Notes: generated from the sequence alone by a model not told the origin. A stretch of DNA of 64,000 bases from JANMJD01 sp963828405 (GCA_963828405.1 CAWHEG010000031.1:682001-746000); one strand, 5' to 3'. Counted from the first letter of the stretch, positions 16,735 through 26,026 are shown. Program-made: numbers and translations.

Positions 16735-16956
16735 CGGACGGTGGGCAACGTTGTGGACGCAGGTGGGGACACCAATGGACAACTCGCGGCTTATCCCCCG
16801 CCCCGCCGACCAGGTCCGGCGCGACGAGGATTCTGTGGACAACCCCGCGCGCCGCGACAAGGCCGATGAGCAGGTCCGACACCGTGATATCCACAGTCCA
16901 CAGGCCTTATTACCTCTATTAGTTGAAGATGCCCGAACAAGGGGAGTGACAACGCT
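16735..16956. other. oriC: oriC region between dnaA and dnaN
   Basis: A gene-free 222-bp gap in the classical actinobacterial origin position. DnaA-box-like 9-mers: AATGGACAA (16774-16782), TGTGGACAA (16834-16842, the exact complement of the actinobacterial TTGTCCACA), ATATCCACA (16887-16895, one mismatch) and CAGTCCACA (16894-16902). An AT-rich tract (about 16907-16930, ttattacctctattagttga) next to the last boxes is a candidate unwinding element. The gap also carries the dnaN leader. Confidence 0.8.
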
Positions 16957-18051
16957 GTGAAATTCCGATGCGAACGTGACGTGCTGGCCGAGGCTCTGGC
17001 CACGGCCGGCCGGGCCGCTACCGGCCGGACCGGGAGCCTTCCCGTGCTCTCGGGTCTGCGGTTCGGTCTCGTGGGGGACCAACTGACGATCACCGGCAGC
17101 GACCTCGATCTGACGATCGAGCTGATCGTCACGGTCGGCGGCGAGGAGGACGGCACCACCGTCGTGCCCGCCCGGTTGACGAGCGACATCGTGCGCTCCC
17201 TGGGCGATCCGAAGGTGGAGTTCTCGGTCGGCGCCGACGAGGTGCTGATCTCGGCCGGTCGGTCGCAGTTCTCCGTCCGGCCGATGTCGGTCGACGACTA
17301 CCCGCGCCTGCCGTCTCCCGCCGCTGATGCCGTGACCCTGCCGGCGGCCGAGTTCGGCGAGGCACTGCGCCAGGTGGTCCGGGCGGCGTCGAGCGACGAG
17401 GCCCGCCCGATCCTCACCGGTGTGCTGCTCGCCGCCGAGGGAGACGGCCTGCGGCTCGTGGCCACCGACTCGTACCGACTCGCCGTACGCGACCTCGTCG
17501 GCACATCGGTGCTCGCCGCCGACCAGAAGGTGCTCATCCCGTCGCGCGCCCTGCACGAGCTCCAACGCTTGCTCGGCGGCGCGCAGGAGATCACGTTGCG
17601 CCTCGGCGAGCGCGACGCCACCTTCGAGGTCGGCTCGGCCAGGGTGACCACCCGCCTGATCGAGGGCGAGTTCCCGAACTACCGCCAGCTCATCCCGGCG
17701 TCGTACCCGAACAAGCTGACCGTGTCGCGCGATGCCCTCGCCGACGCGGTCCGCCGGGTCAAGATCCTCGCCCGCGACGCTACTCCGGTGCGCCTGCAGA
17801 TCACCGCCGAAGGGCTGCGGCTCACGGCGGTCGCCCAGGACGTCGGCAACGTCGAGGACGAACTCGACGCGACCAGCGAGGGCGCCGAGCTGACCGTTGC
17901 CTTCAACCCCGACTACCTGGCCTCGGGGATCGAAGCGGCGGCGGCCGACGAGATCACCCTCGAGACCCTCGACGCGCTCAAGCCCGCCATCGTGCGCGGC
18001 GTCGGCAAGCCCGACTTCCTGTACCTGCTGATGCCGGTTCGGGTGCCGTAG
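16957..18051 (+). CDS. dnaN: DNA polymerase III beta sliding clamp
   Basis: A 364-residue clamp with three repeated DNA-clamp domains (about 1-120, 125-245, 250-364). The closing YLLMPVRVP is the classical C-terminus, where clamp-binding peptides dock. GTG 16957 gives MKFRCERDVLAEAL. RecF follows after 4 bp, as in most bacteria with this order. Confidence 0.97.
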   Translation: MKFRCERDVLAEALATAGRAATGRTGSLPVLSGLRFGLVGDQLTITGSDLDLTIELIVTVGGEEDGTTVVPARLTSDIVRSLGDPKVEFSVGADEVLISAGRSQFSVRPMSVDDYPRLPSPAADAVTLPAAEFGEALRQVVRAASSDEARPILTGVLLAAEGDGLRLVATDSYRLAVRDLVGTSVLAADQKVLIPSRALHELQRLLGGAQEITLRLGERDATFEVGSARVTTRLIEGEFPNYRQLIPASYPNKLTVSRDALADAVRRVKILARDATPVRLQITAEGLRLTAVAQDVGNVEDELDATSEGAELTVAFNPDYLASGIEAAAADEITLETLDALKPAIVRGVGKPDFLYLLMPVRVP

Positions 18052-18055
18052 CCAG

Positions 18056-19225
18056 GTGATCGTCCGCCGGGTCGAACTGGCCGACTTCCGTAACTACCGG
18101 GCCGCCTCGTTTGTGCTCGACGCCGGGCTGACGGCGGTGGTGGGGGACAACGGGCAGGGCAAGACGAACCTGGCCGAGGCGCTCGCCTACCTCGCCACCC
18201 TGCAGAGCTTCCGGGGGGTGCCGGCCGAGGCGCTCATCCGGATCGGCGCCGACCAGGCGGTGGTGCGCGCCGAGGTGGAGCACGACGACGGCCGCGTCGT
18301 GACGATCGAGGCCGAGATCAGCCGCAACGGCCGCCACCGGACGCTGGTCAACAAGCAGCGCCTGCAGCGGGGACGTGACCTGCTCGGGGTGATTCGGGTC
18401 ACCGTTTTCGCCCCCGACGACCTGGCGATGATCAAGGAGGGTCCGGGTGAGCGTCGCCGCTACCTCGACGAACTGCTCGTCTCGCTCCATCCCAAGAACG
18501 ACGCCTTGCGCAGCGACCTCGACCGGATCCTGCGTCAGCGCAACGTGCTGCTCAAACAGGCCGGGGGGCGGCTGACCGACGAGACGGCCTTCACCCTCGA
18601 CGTCTGGGACGCCAAGCTGGCCGAGACGGGCGAGGCGATGGGACGGGCCCGCGCCGCTCTCGTCGAGCGTCTCGCCCCGATGGTCGAGCTCGCCTACGCC
18701 GAACTCGCCGCTCCGGGCGTCCCTGCGCCGGAGGGGACCAGCGCACCCGACGGGACGACACCGGATGGGACGAGCACACCGGACGCGACAACTGCCGCGG
18801 CCGCGCCGACGACGACGGCGATGGTCTACGACCCGCCGTGGCGTCGCAGCGGTCTGGCCGACGCGTTGGTCACCGGGCGCGCCGACGACGTGCGCCGACA
18901 GATCAGCATGACCGGCCCGCACCGCGACGAGCTCGATCTGGCGATCGGCGGGATGCCGGCCCGGACCCATGCCTCGCAGGGGGAGCAGCGGACGCTGGCG
19001 CTGGCGATGCGCTTGGCCGGCCACCGGCTGGTCACCGAACGCACCGGATCGCCGCCGGTGCTCGTTCTCGACGACGTGCTCTCCGAACTGGATCCGACCC
19101 GGGCCGCCGCCCTGCTGCACCACGTGCCGCCCGGCCAGGTGGTGCTCACCACCGCCGGGGTCCTGCCGCCCTCGGCCGCCGCCGCACGTGTCGTGCGCAT
19201 CGCCGGGGGTACCGTGGTGGCATGA
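18056..19225 (+). CDS. recF: DNA replication and repair protein RecF
   Basis: A 389-residue ABC-type ATPase that helps RecOR load RecA at gaps. It has Walker A GDNGQGKTN (about residues 30-38), the ABC signature region SQGEQRTLALAMRLA (about 305-320) and Walker B VLVLDDVLSELD. An insertion of about 30 residues with PDGT-type repeats lies at 18715-18815, in the coiled-coil arm region. The end overlaps the DUF721 gene as ATGA. Confidence 0.95.
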   Translation: MIVRRVELADFRNYRAASFVLDAGLTAVVGDNGQGKTNLAEALAYLATLQSFRGVPAEALIRIGADQAVVRAEVEHDDGRVVTIEAEISRNGRHRTLVNKQRLQRGRDLLGVIRVTVFAPDDLAMIKEGPGERRRYLDELLVSLHPKNDALRSDLDRILRQRNVLLKQAGGRLTDETAFTLDVWDAKLAETGEAMGRARAALVERLAPMVELAYAELAAPGVPAPEGTSAPDGTTPDGTSTPDATTAAAAPTTTAMVYDPPWRRSGLADALVTGRADDVRRQISMTGPHRDELDLAIGGMPARTHASQGEQRTLALAMRLAGHRLVTERTGSPPVLVLDDVLSELDPTRAAALLHHVPPGQVVLTTAGVLPPSAAAARVVRIAGGTVVA

Positions 19226-19548
19226 TCCCACCGCGCGAGCTCCGGCCGTTGAGCGACGGCCTCTCCGCCGTGGTCGGCGCGCTGAAGGGGGGCGACGTCC
19301 GCACGGTCAAGGGGATCTTCGGCACCTGGGACGAGGCCGTCGGGGAGGTCGTCGCCCTCCATGCCCGGCCCGTGCGCATCGATCGCGGAGTGCTCCTCGT
19401 CGAGGTCGACGAGCCCGGTTGGGCGACCCAGCTCCGGTTCCTCGAGGCCGAGATCCGCCAGCGCCTCGCCGCCGTCGGGGGAGCAGAGGTCGATCGGATC
19501 GAGGTCCGCGTCGCCGGCGCCCGCAACCGCTCGAGAACCAGGCGCTGA
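19222..19548 (+). CDS. DUF721 (DciA-like) protein
   Basis: A 108-residue DUF721 protein, the family that includes the helicase loader DciA. Recognisable blocks are FGTWDEAVGEVVALHARPVRI and LLVEVDEPGWATQLRFLEAEI. It lies between recF and gyrB and is coupled to recF by ATGA. DciA proteins help load DnaB where DnaC is absent, so it may serve dnaB later in this window; that link is an inference. Confidence 0.85.
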   Translation: MIPPRELRPLSDGLSAVVGALKGGDVRTVKGIFGTWDEAVGEVVALHARPVRIDRGVLLVEVDEPGWATQLRFLEAEIRQRLAAVGGAEVDRIEVRVAGARNRSRTRR

Positions 19549-19722
19549 CCAGCCCGGCCCGTGGGGCGTACGGCCCACCTGCTCAGCCGATTGCCGGTGT
19601 TCTGACGCACCCCCTTGGTAGGATGTGATTCATCGCGATCGACCAGGTAGTGCCACGTACGGCACACAGACACCGCCCCCCCGATCGCCCGTTGACCCCC
19701 CACCGTCGAGAGGCTCGCGTCC
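19549..19722 (+). promoter_or_regulatory. gyrB leader and promoter region
   Basis: A gap of 174 bp with no ORF. The best -10 is TAGGAT (19619-19624), preceded by TTGCCG (19591-19596) at a poor 22-bp spacing. This would leave a leader of about 90 nt before gyrB. No clear hairpin was seen. Confidence 0.35.
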
Positions 19723-21717
19723 GTGGCGACTGACGACAACATCGCTCCCGAGAACCCACCCCCGTCCAGCGACCAGAACCGGGGCAAGGCCGACTACGGC
19801 GCGAAGGACATCCAGGTCCTCGAGGGCCTCGATCCGGTCCGCAAACGCCCGGGAATGTACATCGGCTCCACCGGTCTGGCCGGCCTCCACCATCTCATCT
19901 GGGAGGTCGTCGACAACTCGGTCGACGAGGCGATGGCGGGCTACTGCACGCGCATCGGTGTCACGCTGCTCGCCGACGGCGGCTGCCGTGTCGACGACAA
20001 CGGCCGGGGCATCCCGGTCGACCCGTACCCCTCCGGTCCGCACAAGGGCAAAAGCGCCGCCGAGGTGGTGCTCACCGTGCTCCACGCCGGCGGCAAGTTC
20101 GGTGGCGAGGGCTACAAGGTCTCCGGCGGCCTCCACGGCGTCGGCGTGTCGGTGGTCAACGCGCTGTCCGAGCGCCTGGTCATCGAGATCGACAAGAACG
20201 GCCGGCGGTACCACCAGGAGTACGCCAAGGGCGGCAAGCCGCAGGGCAAGATCGCCGATGTCGGTCCAACCCCGGCACACGGCCGCGGCAGTGGCACCAC
20301 GGTCAGCTTCTGGCCCGACCCCACCGTGTTCGCCGCCGAGGGCACCGAGTTCCACGCCCGCACCGTGCTCGAGCGCCTGCAGACGATGGCCTTCCTCAAC
20401 CGAGACCTCGAGATCGCCTTCACCGACGAGCGCGAGGGCAAGGAGCAGAGCCAGGCCTTCCGCTACAAGGGCGGCATCGTCGACTACGTGAGGCACCTCA
20501 ACGCCTCGAAAGAGGCGTTGTTCACCAAGGTCTGCGCCTACGAGGACGCCGACGACGACGGGCAGATGCTCGACATCGCCATGCAGTGGAACACCGGCTA
20601 CTACGAGGGTGTCCACGGCTACGCCAACGGCATCTCGACCACCGAGGGGGGCATGCACGTCGAGGGGTTCCGCGCCGCGCTGACCTCCGTGCTCAACAAG
20701 TACGCCAGGGCCAAGGGTCTGCTCAAGGAGAAGGAGGAGAACCTCCTCGGCGAGGACGTGCGTGAGGGGTTGACGGCGATCATCTCCGTCAAGCTGCGCG
20801 AACCACAGTTCGAGGGCCAGACCAAGGCCAAGCTGGGCAACGTTCCGATGCGCTCGTTCGTCCAGAAGGCGACCAACGAGAAGCTCGCCGAGTGGCTCGA
20901 GGAGAACCCCACCGAGGCGAACCGCATCGTCAAGAAGGCGATCGCCGGGGCCCAGGCCCGCCTCGCCGCCAAGAACGCCCGCCAGGCCGTCCGGCGCAAG
21001 ACCGCCCTCTCCGGTGCCGGCATGCCCGACAAGCTGAAGGACTGCTCGACGCGCAACCCAGACGAGGCCGAGCTGTTCATCGTCGAGGGCGACTCCGCCG
21101 GCGGCACCGCCGTCGACGCCCGCGATCCCCGCACCCAGGCGATCCTGCCGATCCGCGGCAAGATCCTCAACGTCGAGCGGGCCCGCCTCGACAAGATGCT
21201 CAAGAACAACGAGGTGCAGGCGCTGATCACGGCGATCGGCGGGGGAGTGGGCGACGAGTTCGACGCCTCCAAGGCCCGCTACCACAAGGTGATCATCCTC
21301 GCCGACGCCGATGTGGACGGCAGTCACATCCGCACCCTGCTGCTCACCTTCTTCTTCCGCCAGATGAAGCCACTGGTCGAGAGCGGCTACGTCTACATCG
21401 CCCAGCCGCCGCTGTACTCCACCGAGGTCGGCAAGGAGAAGATCTACCTGAAGGACGATGTCGCCAAGGCCCGGTTCCTCGAGGAGAAGCCCAACCACAA
21501 GAAGGACTTCCAGCGGCTCAAGGGTCTCGGCGAGATGGACTGGGAGGAGTTGAAGGCCACGACGATGGGCGACGGCACCCGCACGCTGCTGCGGGTCTCG
21601 GTCGACGAGGCCGCCCTGGCCGACGACATCGTCAGTCGCCTGATGGGCGACGAGGTCGAGCTGCGCAAGCAGTTCATCCAGCAGAACGCCAAGGACGTGA
21701 GGTTCCTCGACATATGA
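19723..21717 (+). CDS. gyrB: DNA gyrase subunit B
   Basis: A 664-residue gyrase ATPase subunit. The GHKL ATPase domain has EVVDNSVDEA and HGVGVSVVNALS. The transducer follows, then the TOPRIM domain with EGDSAGGTA and DADVDGSHIRTLLLTF, and the C-terminal GLGEMDWEELKATTM. No extra domain is present. GTG 19723 gives the short N-terminal tail before KDIQVLEGLDPVRKRPGMYIG. The stop overlaps gyrA by ATGA. Confidence 0.98.
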   Translation: MATDDNIAPENPPPSSDQNRGKADYGAKDIQVLEGLDPVRKRPGMYIGSTGLAGLHHLIWEVVDNSVDEAMAGYCTRIGVTLLADGGCRVDDNGRGIPVDPYPSGPHKGKSAAEVVLTVLHAGGKFGGEGYKVSGGLHGVGVSVVNALSERLVIEIDKNGRRYHQEYAKGGKPQGKIADVGPTPAHGRGSGTTVSFWPDPTVFAAEGTEFHARTVLERLQTMAFLNRDLEIAFTDEREGKEQSQAFRYKGGIVDYVRHLNASKEALFTKVCAYEDADDDGQMLDIAMQWNTGYYEGVHGYANGISTTEGGMHVEGFRAALTSVLNKYARAKGLLKEKEENLLGEDVREGLTAIISVKLREPQFEGQTKAKLGNVPMRSFVQKATNEKLAEWLEENPTEANRIVKKAIAGAQARLAAKNARQAVRRKTALSGAGMPDKLKDCSTRNPDEAELFIVEGDSAGGTAVDARDPRTQAILPIRGKILNVERARLDKMLKNNEVQALITAIGGGVGDEFDASKARYHKVIILADADVDGSHIRTLLLTFFFRQMKPLVESGYVYIAQPPLYSTEVGKEKIYLKDDVAKARFLEEKPNHKKDFQRLKGLGEMDWEELKATTMGDGTRTLLRVSVDEAALADDIVSRLMGDEVELRKQFIQQNAKDVRFLDI

Positions 21718-24212
21718 GCGACGACGACACCCCGAACGGGCCCGTCGATGGCGGCGTCGACGGCATCCGGGAATCACCGGTCGGCATCCAGCCCATCGAG
21801 TTGCCCGAGGAGATGGAGCGCTCGTTCCTCGAGTACGCCATGTCGGTCATCATGGCCCGTGCCCTTCCCGACGTGCGCGACGGCCTCAAACCCGTCCACC
21901 GACGGATCATCTGGGACATGGAGGAGCAGGGGTTCCGCCCCGACCGCAACTTCGTCAAGTCCGCCCGTGTCACCGGTGACACGATGGCCAAGTACCACCC
22001 CCATGGCGACGGCGCGATCTACGACGCCCTCGTGCGCATGGCCCAGCCGTTCTCGCTGCGCCACCCGCTGATCGACTTCCACGGCAACTACGGCTCGCCC
22101 GACTTCGGCCCGGCCGCGTCGCGTTACACCGAATGCCGCCTCCATCCGCTGGCCATGCAACTGCTGGCCGACATCGACGAAGACACCGTCGACATGGTCG
22201 CCAACTACGACGGCACGCGTGAGGAGCCGGTGGTGCTGCCGGCGAGGTTCCCGAACCTGCTGGTCAACGGTTCCCAGGGGATCGCCGTCGGGATGGCGAC
22301 GAACATCCCGCCGCACAACCTGGGCGAGGTGATCGACGCCACCATCCACCTCATCGACCACCCCGACGCCACCCCCGACGATCTGATGCAGTTCGTCAAG
22401 GGACCCGACTTCCCCACCGGCGGGTACCTGCTCGGCCGAGCCGGGATGATCGATGCCTACCGCACCGGCCGGGGCAGCGTGAAGATGCGCGCCAAGGCGT
22501 CGATCGAGGAGGGCAAGCGGGGTGGCTACCAGATCATCGTCACCGAGATGCCGTACCAGATCAGCGTGTCGTCGGTCGCCAGCCGCATCCAGGAGCTCGT
22601 CGACGGCGGCGACCTCGACGGCATCGCCGACGTCAACGACAACTCCTCGGGTGGCAAGACCAGCCTGATCATCACGCTCAAGCGCGACGCCAACGCCAAC
22701 GTGGTGCTCAACAACCTGTTCAAGCAGACCCAGCTGCAGACCAGTTTCGGCGTCAACATGGTGGCCCTCGTCGACGGTGTCCCGCGCACCCTCAACCTGG
22801 CCCAGGCGCTGCACGGCTACATCGACCACCAGGTCGAGGTGATCACCCGGCGCACCAGGTTCCGACTGGCCAAGGCCCAGCGCCGCGAGCACATCCTCCA
22901 GGGGCGTCTCAAGGCGCTCGACGTCATCGACGCGATCATCGCCCTCATCCGGGCCAGCGACGACGCGGCGGCGGCCAAGGCGGGGCTGATGACCCCGCCG
23001 TTCGAGTTCTCCGAACTCCAGGCCGTCGACATCCTCGACATGCAGCTGCGCCAGCTCACCCGCCTCAGCCGCATCGACATCGAGCAGGAGATCGACGATC
23101 TCCGGGCGGCGATCACCGAACTCGAGTCGATCCTGGCCGACGTGGCCAAGCTTCGCGGCGTGATCAAGAGCGAGATGCTCGCTGTCAAGGAGGCGTTCGC
23201 CACCCCCCGGGTCTGCCAGCTGATCCACGACACCGGCGAGATGTCGATCGAGGATCTCGTCGACGACAAGGAACTCGTCGTCGTCATGACCCAGGCCGGG
23301 TATGTCAAGACGGTCGAGGCCGGGGCGTTCAAGAACCAGGGGCGGGGCGGGCGCGGTGTCAGCGGTGCCAAGCTCAAGACCGAGGACATCGTCAGCCACA
23401 TCATCTTCACCACGGCCCACGCCTATCTGCTGTTCTTCTCCACCCGCGGCCGCGTCTACCGGCTGCGGGCCCACGAGATCCCCGAGCGGGAGCGCACGGC
23501 CAAGGGCATGCCGATCGTCAACCTGCTCCCGTTGCAGGCCGACGAGACGATCCAGGCGATCATCGATACCCGGTCGTTCGCCGGCGAGCGGTACCTGTTC
23601 TTCGCCACCCGCCAGGGCCAGGTCAAGAAGACCGAGTTCAACGAGTACGACAACGGCCGGCGCGACGGCCTGATCGCCGTGAACCTGCGCGACGGCGACG
23701 AGCTGGTGCGGGTCATCGAGACGACGGGCGGCGACGACATCTTCATGGTGTCCAAGCGAGGGATGACGATCCGTTTCAGCGAGGACGAGGTCCGCCCGAT
23801 GGGTCGCGCTGCGGCCGGCGTGCGCGGCATGAAGCTGCGCGCCGACGACGCGGTCGTGTCCTGCGACGTGGCCCGCGACGACGTGTCCATCCTGCTGGTC
23901 ACCGACGCCGGCTTCGGCAAGCGCACCCAACTGGAACGGTTCAACCAGCAGGGCCGCGGCGGTCAGGGCGTCATCGGCATCCGGCTGACCGGCAAGAAGG
24001 GTGAGGTCGTCGCCGCGTTCATGGTGGGTCTCGACGACGAGATCGTCGCCGTGTCCTCCGCCGGTGTCACCATCCGGATGTCGGTGCGCGAGATCTCCTC
24101 CCAGGGACGCGATGCCACCGGCGTTCGGGTGATGAGCCTGGGGGCCGGCCAGTCCGTCGCCTCCGTCGCCCCGATCCTCGCCTCCACCGGCGACGACGCC
24201 GGCGAGGACTGA
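21714..24212 (+). CDS. gyrA: DNA gyrase subunit A
   Basis: An 832-residue gyrase breakage-reunion subunit. The catalytic Tyr lies in AASRYTECRL, and the C-terminal wrapping domain has six blades with the GyrA-box-like QGRGGQGV. The quinolone-determining segment reads HPHGDGAIYD, so the position equivalent to E. coli Ser83 is Gly while Asp87 is kept. It is translationally coupled to gyrB. Confidence 0.98.
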   Translation: MSDDDTPNGPVDGGVDGIRESPVGIQPIELPEEMERSFLEYAMSVIMARALPDVRDGLKPVHRRIIWDMEEQGFRPDRNFVKSARVTGDTMAKYHPHGDGAIYDALVRMAQPFSLRHPLIDFHGNYGSPDFGPAASRYTECRLHPLAMQLLADIDEDTVDMVANYDGTREEPVVLPARFPNLLVNGSQGIAVGMATNIPPHNLGEVIDATIHLIDHPDATPDDLMQFVKGPDFPTGGYLLGRAGMIDAYRTGRGSVKMRAKASIEEGKRGGYQIIVTEMPYQISVSSVASRIQELVDGGDLDGIADVNDNSSGGKTSLIITLKRDANANVVLNNLFKQTQLQTSFGVNMVALVDGVPRTLNLAQALHGYIDHQVEVITRRTRFRLAKAQRREHILQGRLKALDVIDAIIALIRASDDAAAAKAGLMTPPFEFSELQAVDILDMQLRQLTRLSRIDIEQEIDDLRAAITELESILADVAKLRGVIKSEMLAVKEAFATPRVCQLIHDTGEMSIEDLVDDKELVVVMTQAGYVKTVEAGAFKNQGRGGRGVSGAKLKTEDIVSHIIFTTAHAYLLFFSTRGRVYRLRAHEIPERERTAKGMPIVNLLPLQADETIQAIIDTRSFAGERYLFFATRQGQVKKTEFNEYDNGRRDGLIAVNLRDGDELVRVIETTGGDDIFMVSKRGMTIRFSEDEVRPMGRAAAGVRGMKLRADDAVVSCDVARDDVSILLVTDAGFGKRTQLERFNQQGRGGQGVIGIRLTGKKGEVVAAFMVGLDDEIVAVSSAGVTIRMSVREISSQGRDATGVRVMSLGAGQSVASVAPILASTGDDAGED

Positions 24213-24315
24213 CGCCCGGGCGAATCCCTCGGCCCCACCGGGTCCTCGTCGGTGCCGAGTTGCACCCCCGTTCCACCGCCGACGACCTGGTGTCGTCGTC
24301 ACCGGGAGGTGCCCG

Positions 24316-24678
24316 ATGTCCACCATCCGACTCGTCCAATCCTCGGCCACGCCCGCCCGGCGCCGGGGCGATCACGGCCAGGCGACGCCCCTGGTGATCG
24401 GGGTGATCGCCATCGCCGCGGCCAGCCTCGTGCCGATCGCCCGCCTCGGGCGCGCCGCCTCCGACGCCGCCCGGGCGAGAGCGGCGGCCGACGCGGCCGC
24501 CCTGTCGGGCGTGATCGACGGCACCGCCGCGGCACGGCGTATCGCCGGCGACAACGGCGCGGTGCTCGTCTCGTTCACTCGCGTCGGGGCCGACGTCATC
24601 GTGACCGTGCGGGTGGGGGAGGCGGTCGCCCGCGCCCGTGCCACGCCGAACGGCGATGCCAACTCGGCCACGCCGTGA
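24316..24678 (+). CDS. TadE/TadG-like small secreted membrane protein
   Basis: A 120-residue protein with one N-terminal helix preceded by GDHGQATPLVIGVIAI and followed by the RARAAADAAALSG pattern. This is typical of TadE/TadG-like pseudopilin-associated proteins that end with an exported C-terminus. No other Tad genes are near, so it is an orphan. ATG 24316 lies in an otherwise short gap after gyrA (24213-24315, nothing else seen). Confidence 0.7.
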   Translation: MSTIRLVQSSATPARRRGDHGQATPLVIGVIAIAAASLVPIARLGRAASDAARARAAADAAALSGVIDGTAAARRIAGDNGAVLVSFTRVGADVIVTVRVGEAVARARATPNGDANSATP

Positions 24679-24783
24679 CCGCCGACCGGGGAGCGGGCGC
24701 TCGGTGTTCGGCGCCACCGGCACGAATGCCGGCGGCGACCGGGTCGGCGGCACGACTGTCACCATGAACGCCGGTGCGCCCAA

Positions 24784-24789
24784 TACACT
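24784..24789 (+). promoter_or_regulatory. Candidate leaderless -10 of the DUF3566 gene
   Basis: TACACT lies 8 nt before GTG 24798. The same hexamer with flanks gatacactcg also precedes rpsF. A GGAG partly overlaps the spacer, so either leaderless or very short-leader initiation is possible. Confidence 0.4.
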
Positions 24790-24797
24790 CGGAGATC

Positions 24798-25691
24798 GTG
24801 GCCTTGACCGACATCCCGGGTGAGGTACCCGAACGTACCGACCCACGGTCGTCGGCCTCCGGCGCGGCCCGCAACGACCGTCGATCACCGTCATCCGCCG
24901 ACCCACGCAACGAGGACCTGACCGATCCGCGGCGGACCCGTCCCGTTGTGAGGACGCCGCCGTCGGCCCGCCCGGCACCGAACGGACCGCGTTCGCCGGT
25001 CGGGTCGGTGACGCCCTCGGCATCGTTGGACGAGCACGTCGAGGTGTCCTGGGCACCCGCCGAAACCGAGGCCGACGAAGCCACCCAGGCCGTCCCGTTA
25101 CTCGATCGCCCTGCCCCGCGCCCGGGCCCGAAGGCGCCGCCCCTTCCGGCCGATCCACCGGTCGCGGCTCCCAACCCGGCGCTCGCCGAGCTCGTCGTCC
25201 GCCCGGCGACGGCCGCCGAAGCGGCCAGAAGCGAACGCGAGGCGCTCCGCCAGGCACCAAGACCCCAGCGCACGCTCAGCCTCCGCCGGCCGCGACCGCG
25301 GGTCCGGCGCGTGCGACGAGTGGTCCGTTCGATCGACACGTGGACCGTGTTCAAGGTGTCGATCCTGTTCTACGTGGTCGCCTACGCCGTGCTGCTCGTC
25401 GCCGGAGTGCTGCTCTGGAACCTCGCCTACACCACCGGCACGATCGAGAACATCCAGGAGTTCTTCAAGGACTTCGGGTGGGACAACTACCAGTTCTACG
25501 GCGACCGCATCTTCCACGCCTCGTGGATCATCGGGATGTTCCTGGTGGTCGCCGGGACCGGCCTGAACGTCACCCTGGCGGTGCTGTTCAACCTGATCAG
25601 CGACCTGGTCGGGGGGATCGGCGTGACCGTGCTCGAGGAGGAGGTTCGCATCGTGCCGATCGAGCCCACCCCAGCCCCGAAGAAGGCCTGA
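24798..25691 (+). CDS. DUF3566 membrane protein
   Basis: A 297-residue protein syntenic with Rv0007 of M. tuberculosis, between gyrA and tRNA-Ile. The first 170 residues are hydrophilic and disordered (Pro, Arg, Ala). The DUF3566 domain follows with two membrane helices (VSILFYVVAYAVLLVAGVLL and WIIGMFLVVAGTGLNVTLAV) and a short loop between them. Function unknown; a link to division or polar growth has been suggested for relatives. GTG 24798 is preferred to GTG 24774 because of the promoter spacing. Confidence 0.85.
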   Translation: MALTDIPGEVPERTDPRSSASGAARNDRRSPSSADPRNEDLTDPRRTRPVVRTPPSARPAPNGPRSPVGSVTPSASLDEHVEVSWAPAETEADEATQAVPLLDRPAPRPGPKAPPLPADPPVAAPNPALAELVVRPATAAEAARSEREALRQAPRPQRTLSLRRPRPRVRRVRRVVRSIDTWTVFKVSILFYVVAYAVLLVAGVLLWNLAYTTGTIENIQEFFKDFGWDNYQFYGDRIFHASWIIGMFLVVAGTGLNVTLAVLFNLISDLVGGIGVTVLEEEVRIVPIEPTPAPKKA

Positions 25692-25693
25692 CG

Positions 25694-25717
25694 ACCCGGT
25701 CGGCCGGAGAACCGGGT
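25694..25717 (+). terminator. Hairpin after the DUF3566 gene
   Basis: ACCCGGT (25694-25700) and ACCGGGT (25711-25717) form perfect 7-bp arms around a 10-nt loop, 3 bp after the stop codon. There is no U tract. Confidence 0.45.
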
Positions 25718-25746
25718 TGAGCAACCGCGGGCTGAGCCGATAGGGT
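25717..25746 (+). promoter_or_regulatory. Promoter of tRNA-Ile
   Basis: TTGAGC (25717-25722) and TAGGGT (25741-25746) are separated by 18 bp, the best -35/-10 pair seen in the window. Transcription would begin a few bases before the tRNA. Confidence 0.55.
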
Positions 25747-25758
25747 TTCTCGGTCCCC

Positions 25759-25832
25759 GGGGCTATAGCTCAGTTGGTTAGAGCGTTGCACTGATAATGC
25801 AAAGGTCACAAGTTCGATTCTTGTTAGCCCCA
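25759..25832 (+). tRNA. tRNA-Ile (GAU)
   Basis: A 74-nt cloverleaf with perfect acceptor arms GGGGCTA/TAGCCCC, D arm GCTC..GAGC, anticodon stem TTGCA/TGCAA around CTGATAA (anticodon GAT at 25793-25795), and T arm ACAAG-TTCGATT-CTTGT. The discriminator is A and CCA is not encoded. In mycobacteria a tRNA-Ala follows; none is visible here. Confidence 0.97.
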
Positions 25833-25997
25833 CTCGGAACATGGTGAAGGCCCTGCTCAATGCCGCTTCGGGCTGAGATGGGTGACGGCAGTTGGCTTCG
25901 ATCTCGGTCGGGGTTCGGGGAGAGCTGGTCGGTGTGTCCGCCGAAGTTGCTCGTCGGGCCGCTCTGGCGGGATGGGAGAAGTAGAGCGTCGTCCGGT

Positions 25998-26020
25998 GTA
26001 GCATTTGGATGTGCTACAAT
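25998..26020 (+). promoter_or_regulatory. Operator and leaderless promoter of the toxin-antitoxin operon
   Basis: A perfect 6-bp inverted repeat, GTAGCA (25998-26003) and TGCTAC (26012-26017), overlaps a strong -10, TACAAT (26015-26020). The antitoxin ATG is at 26027, 6 nt on, so the mRNA is probably leaderless. Binding of the antitoxin to the palindrome would block RNA polymerase, the usual autoregulation of Phd/YefM modules. Confidence 0.6.
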
Positions 26021-26026
26021 CGAAGC

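Noticed and set aside
16735..16960. Small frames in the dnaA-dnaN gap
   Set aside because: They overlap the DnaA boxes and AT-rich tract and show no coding features.
20892..21713. N-terminal extension of gyrA
   Set aside because: Shadow of the gyrB 3' end; gyrA starts at ATG 21714 by ATGA overlap.
19630..21777. 715-residue antisense frame opposite gyrB
   Set aside because: A high-GC shadow of gyrB with no recognisable domain; the same holds for the 858-residue frame opposite gyrA.
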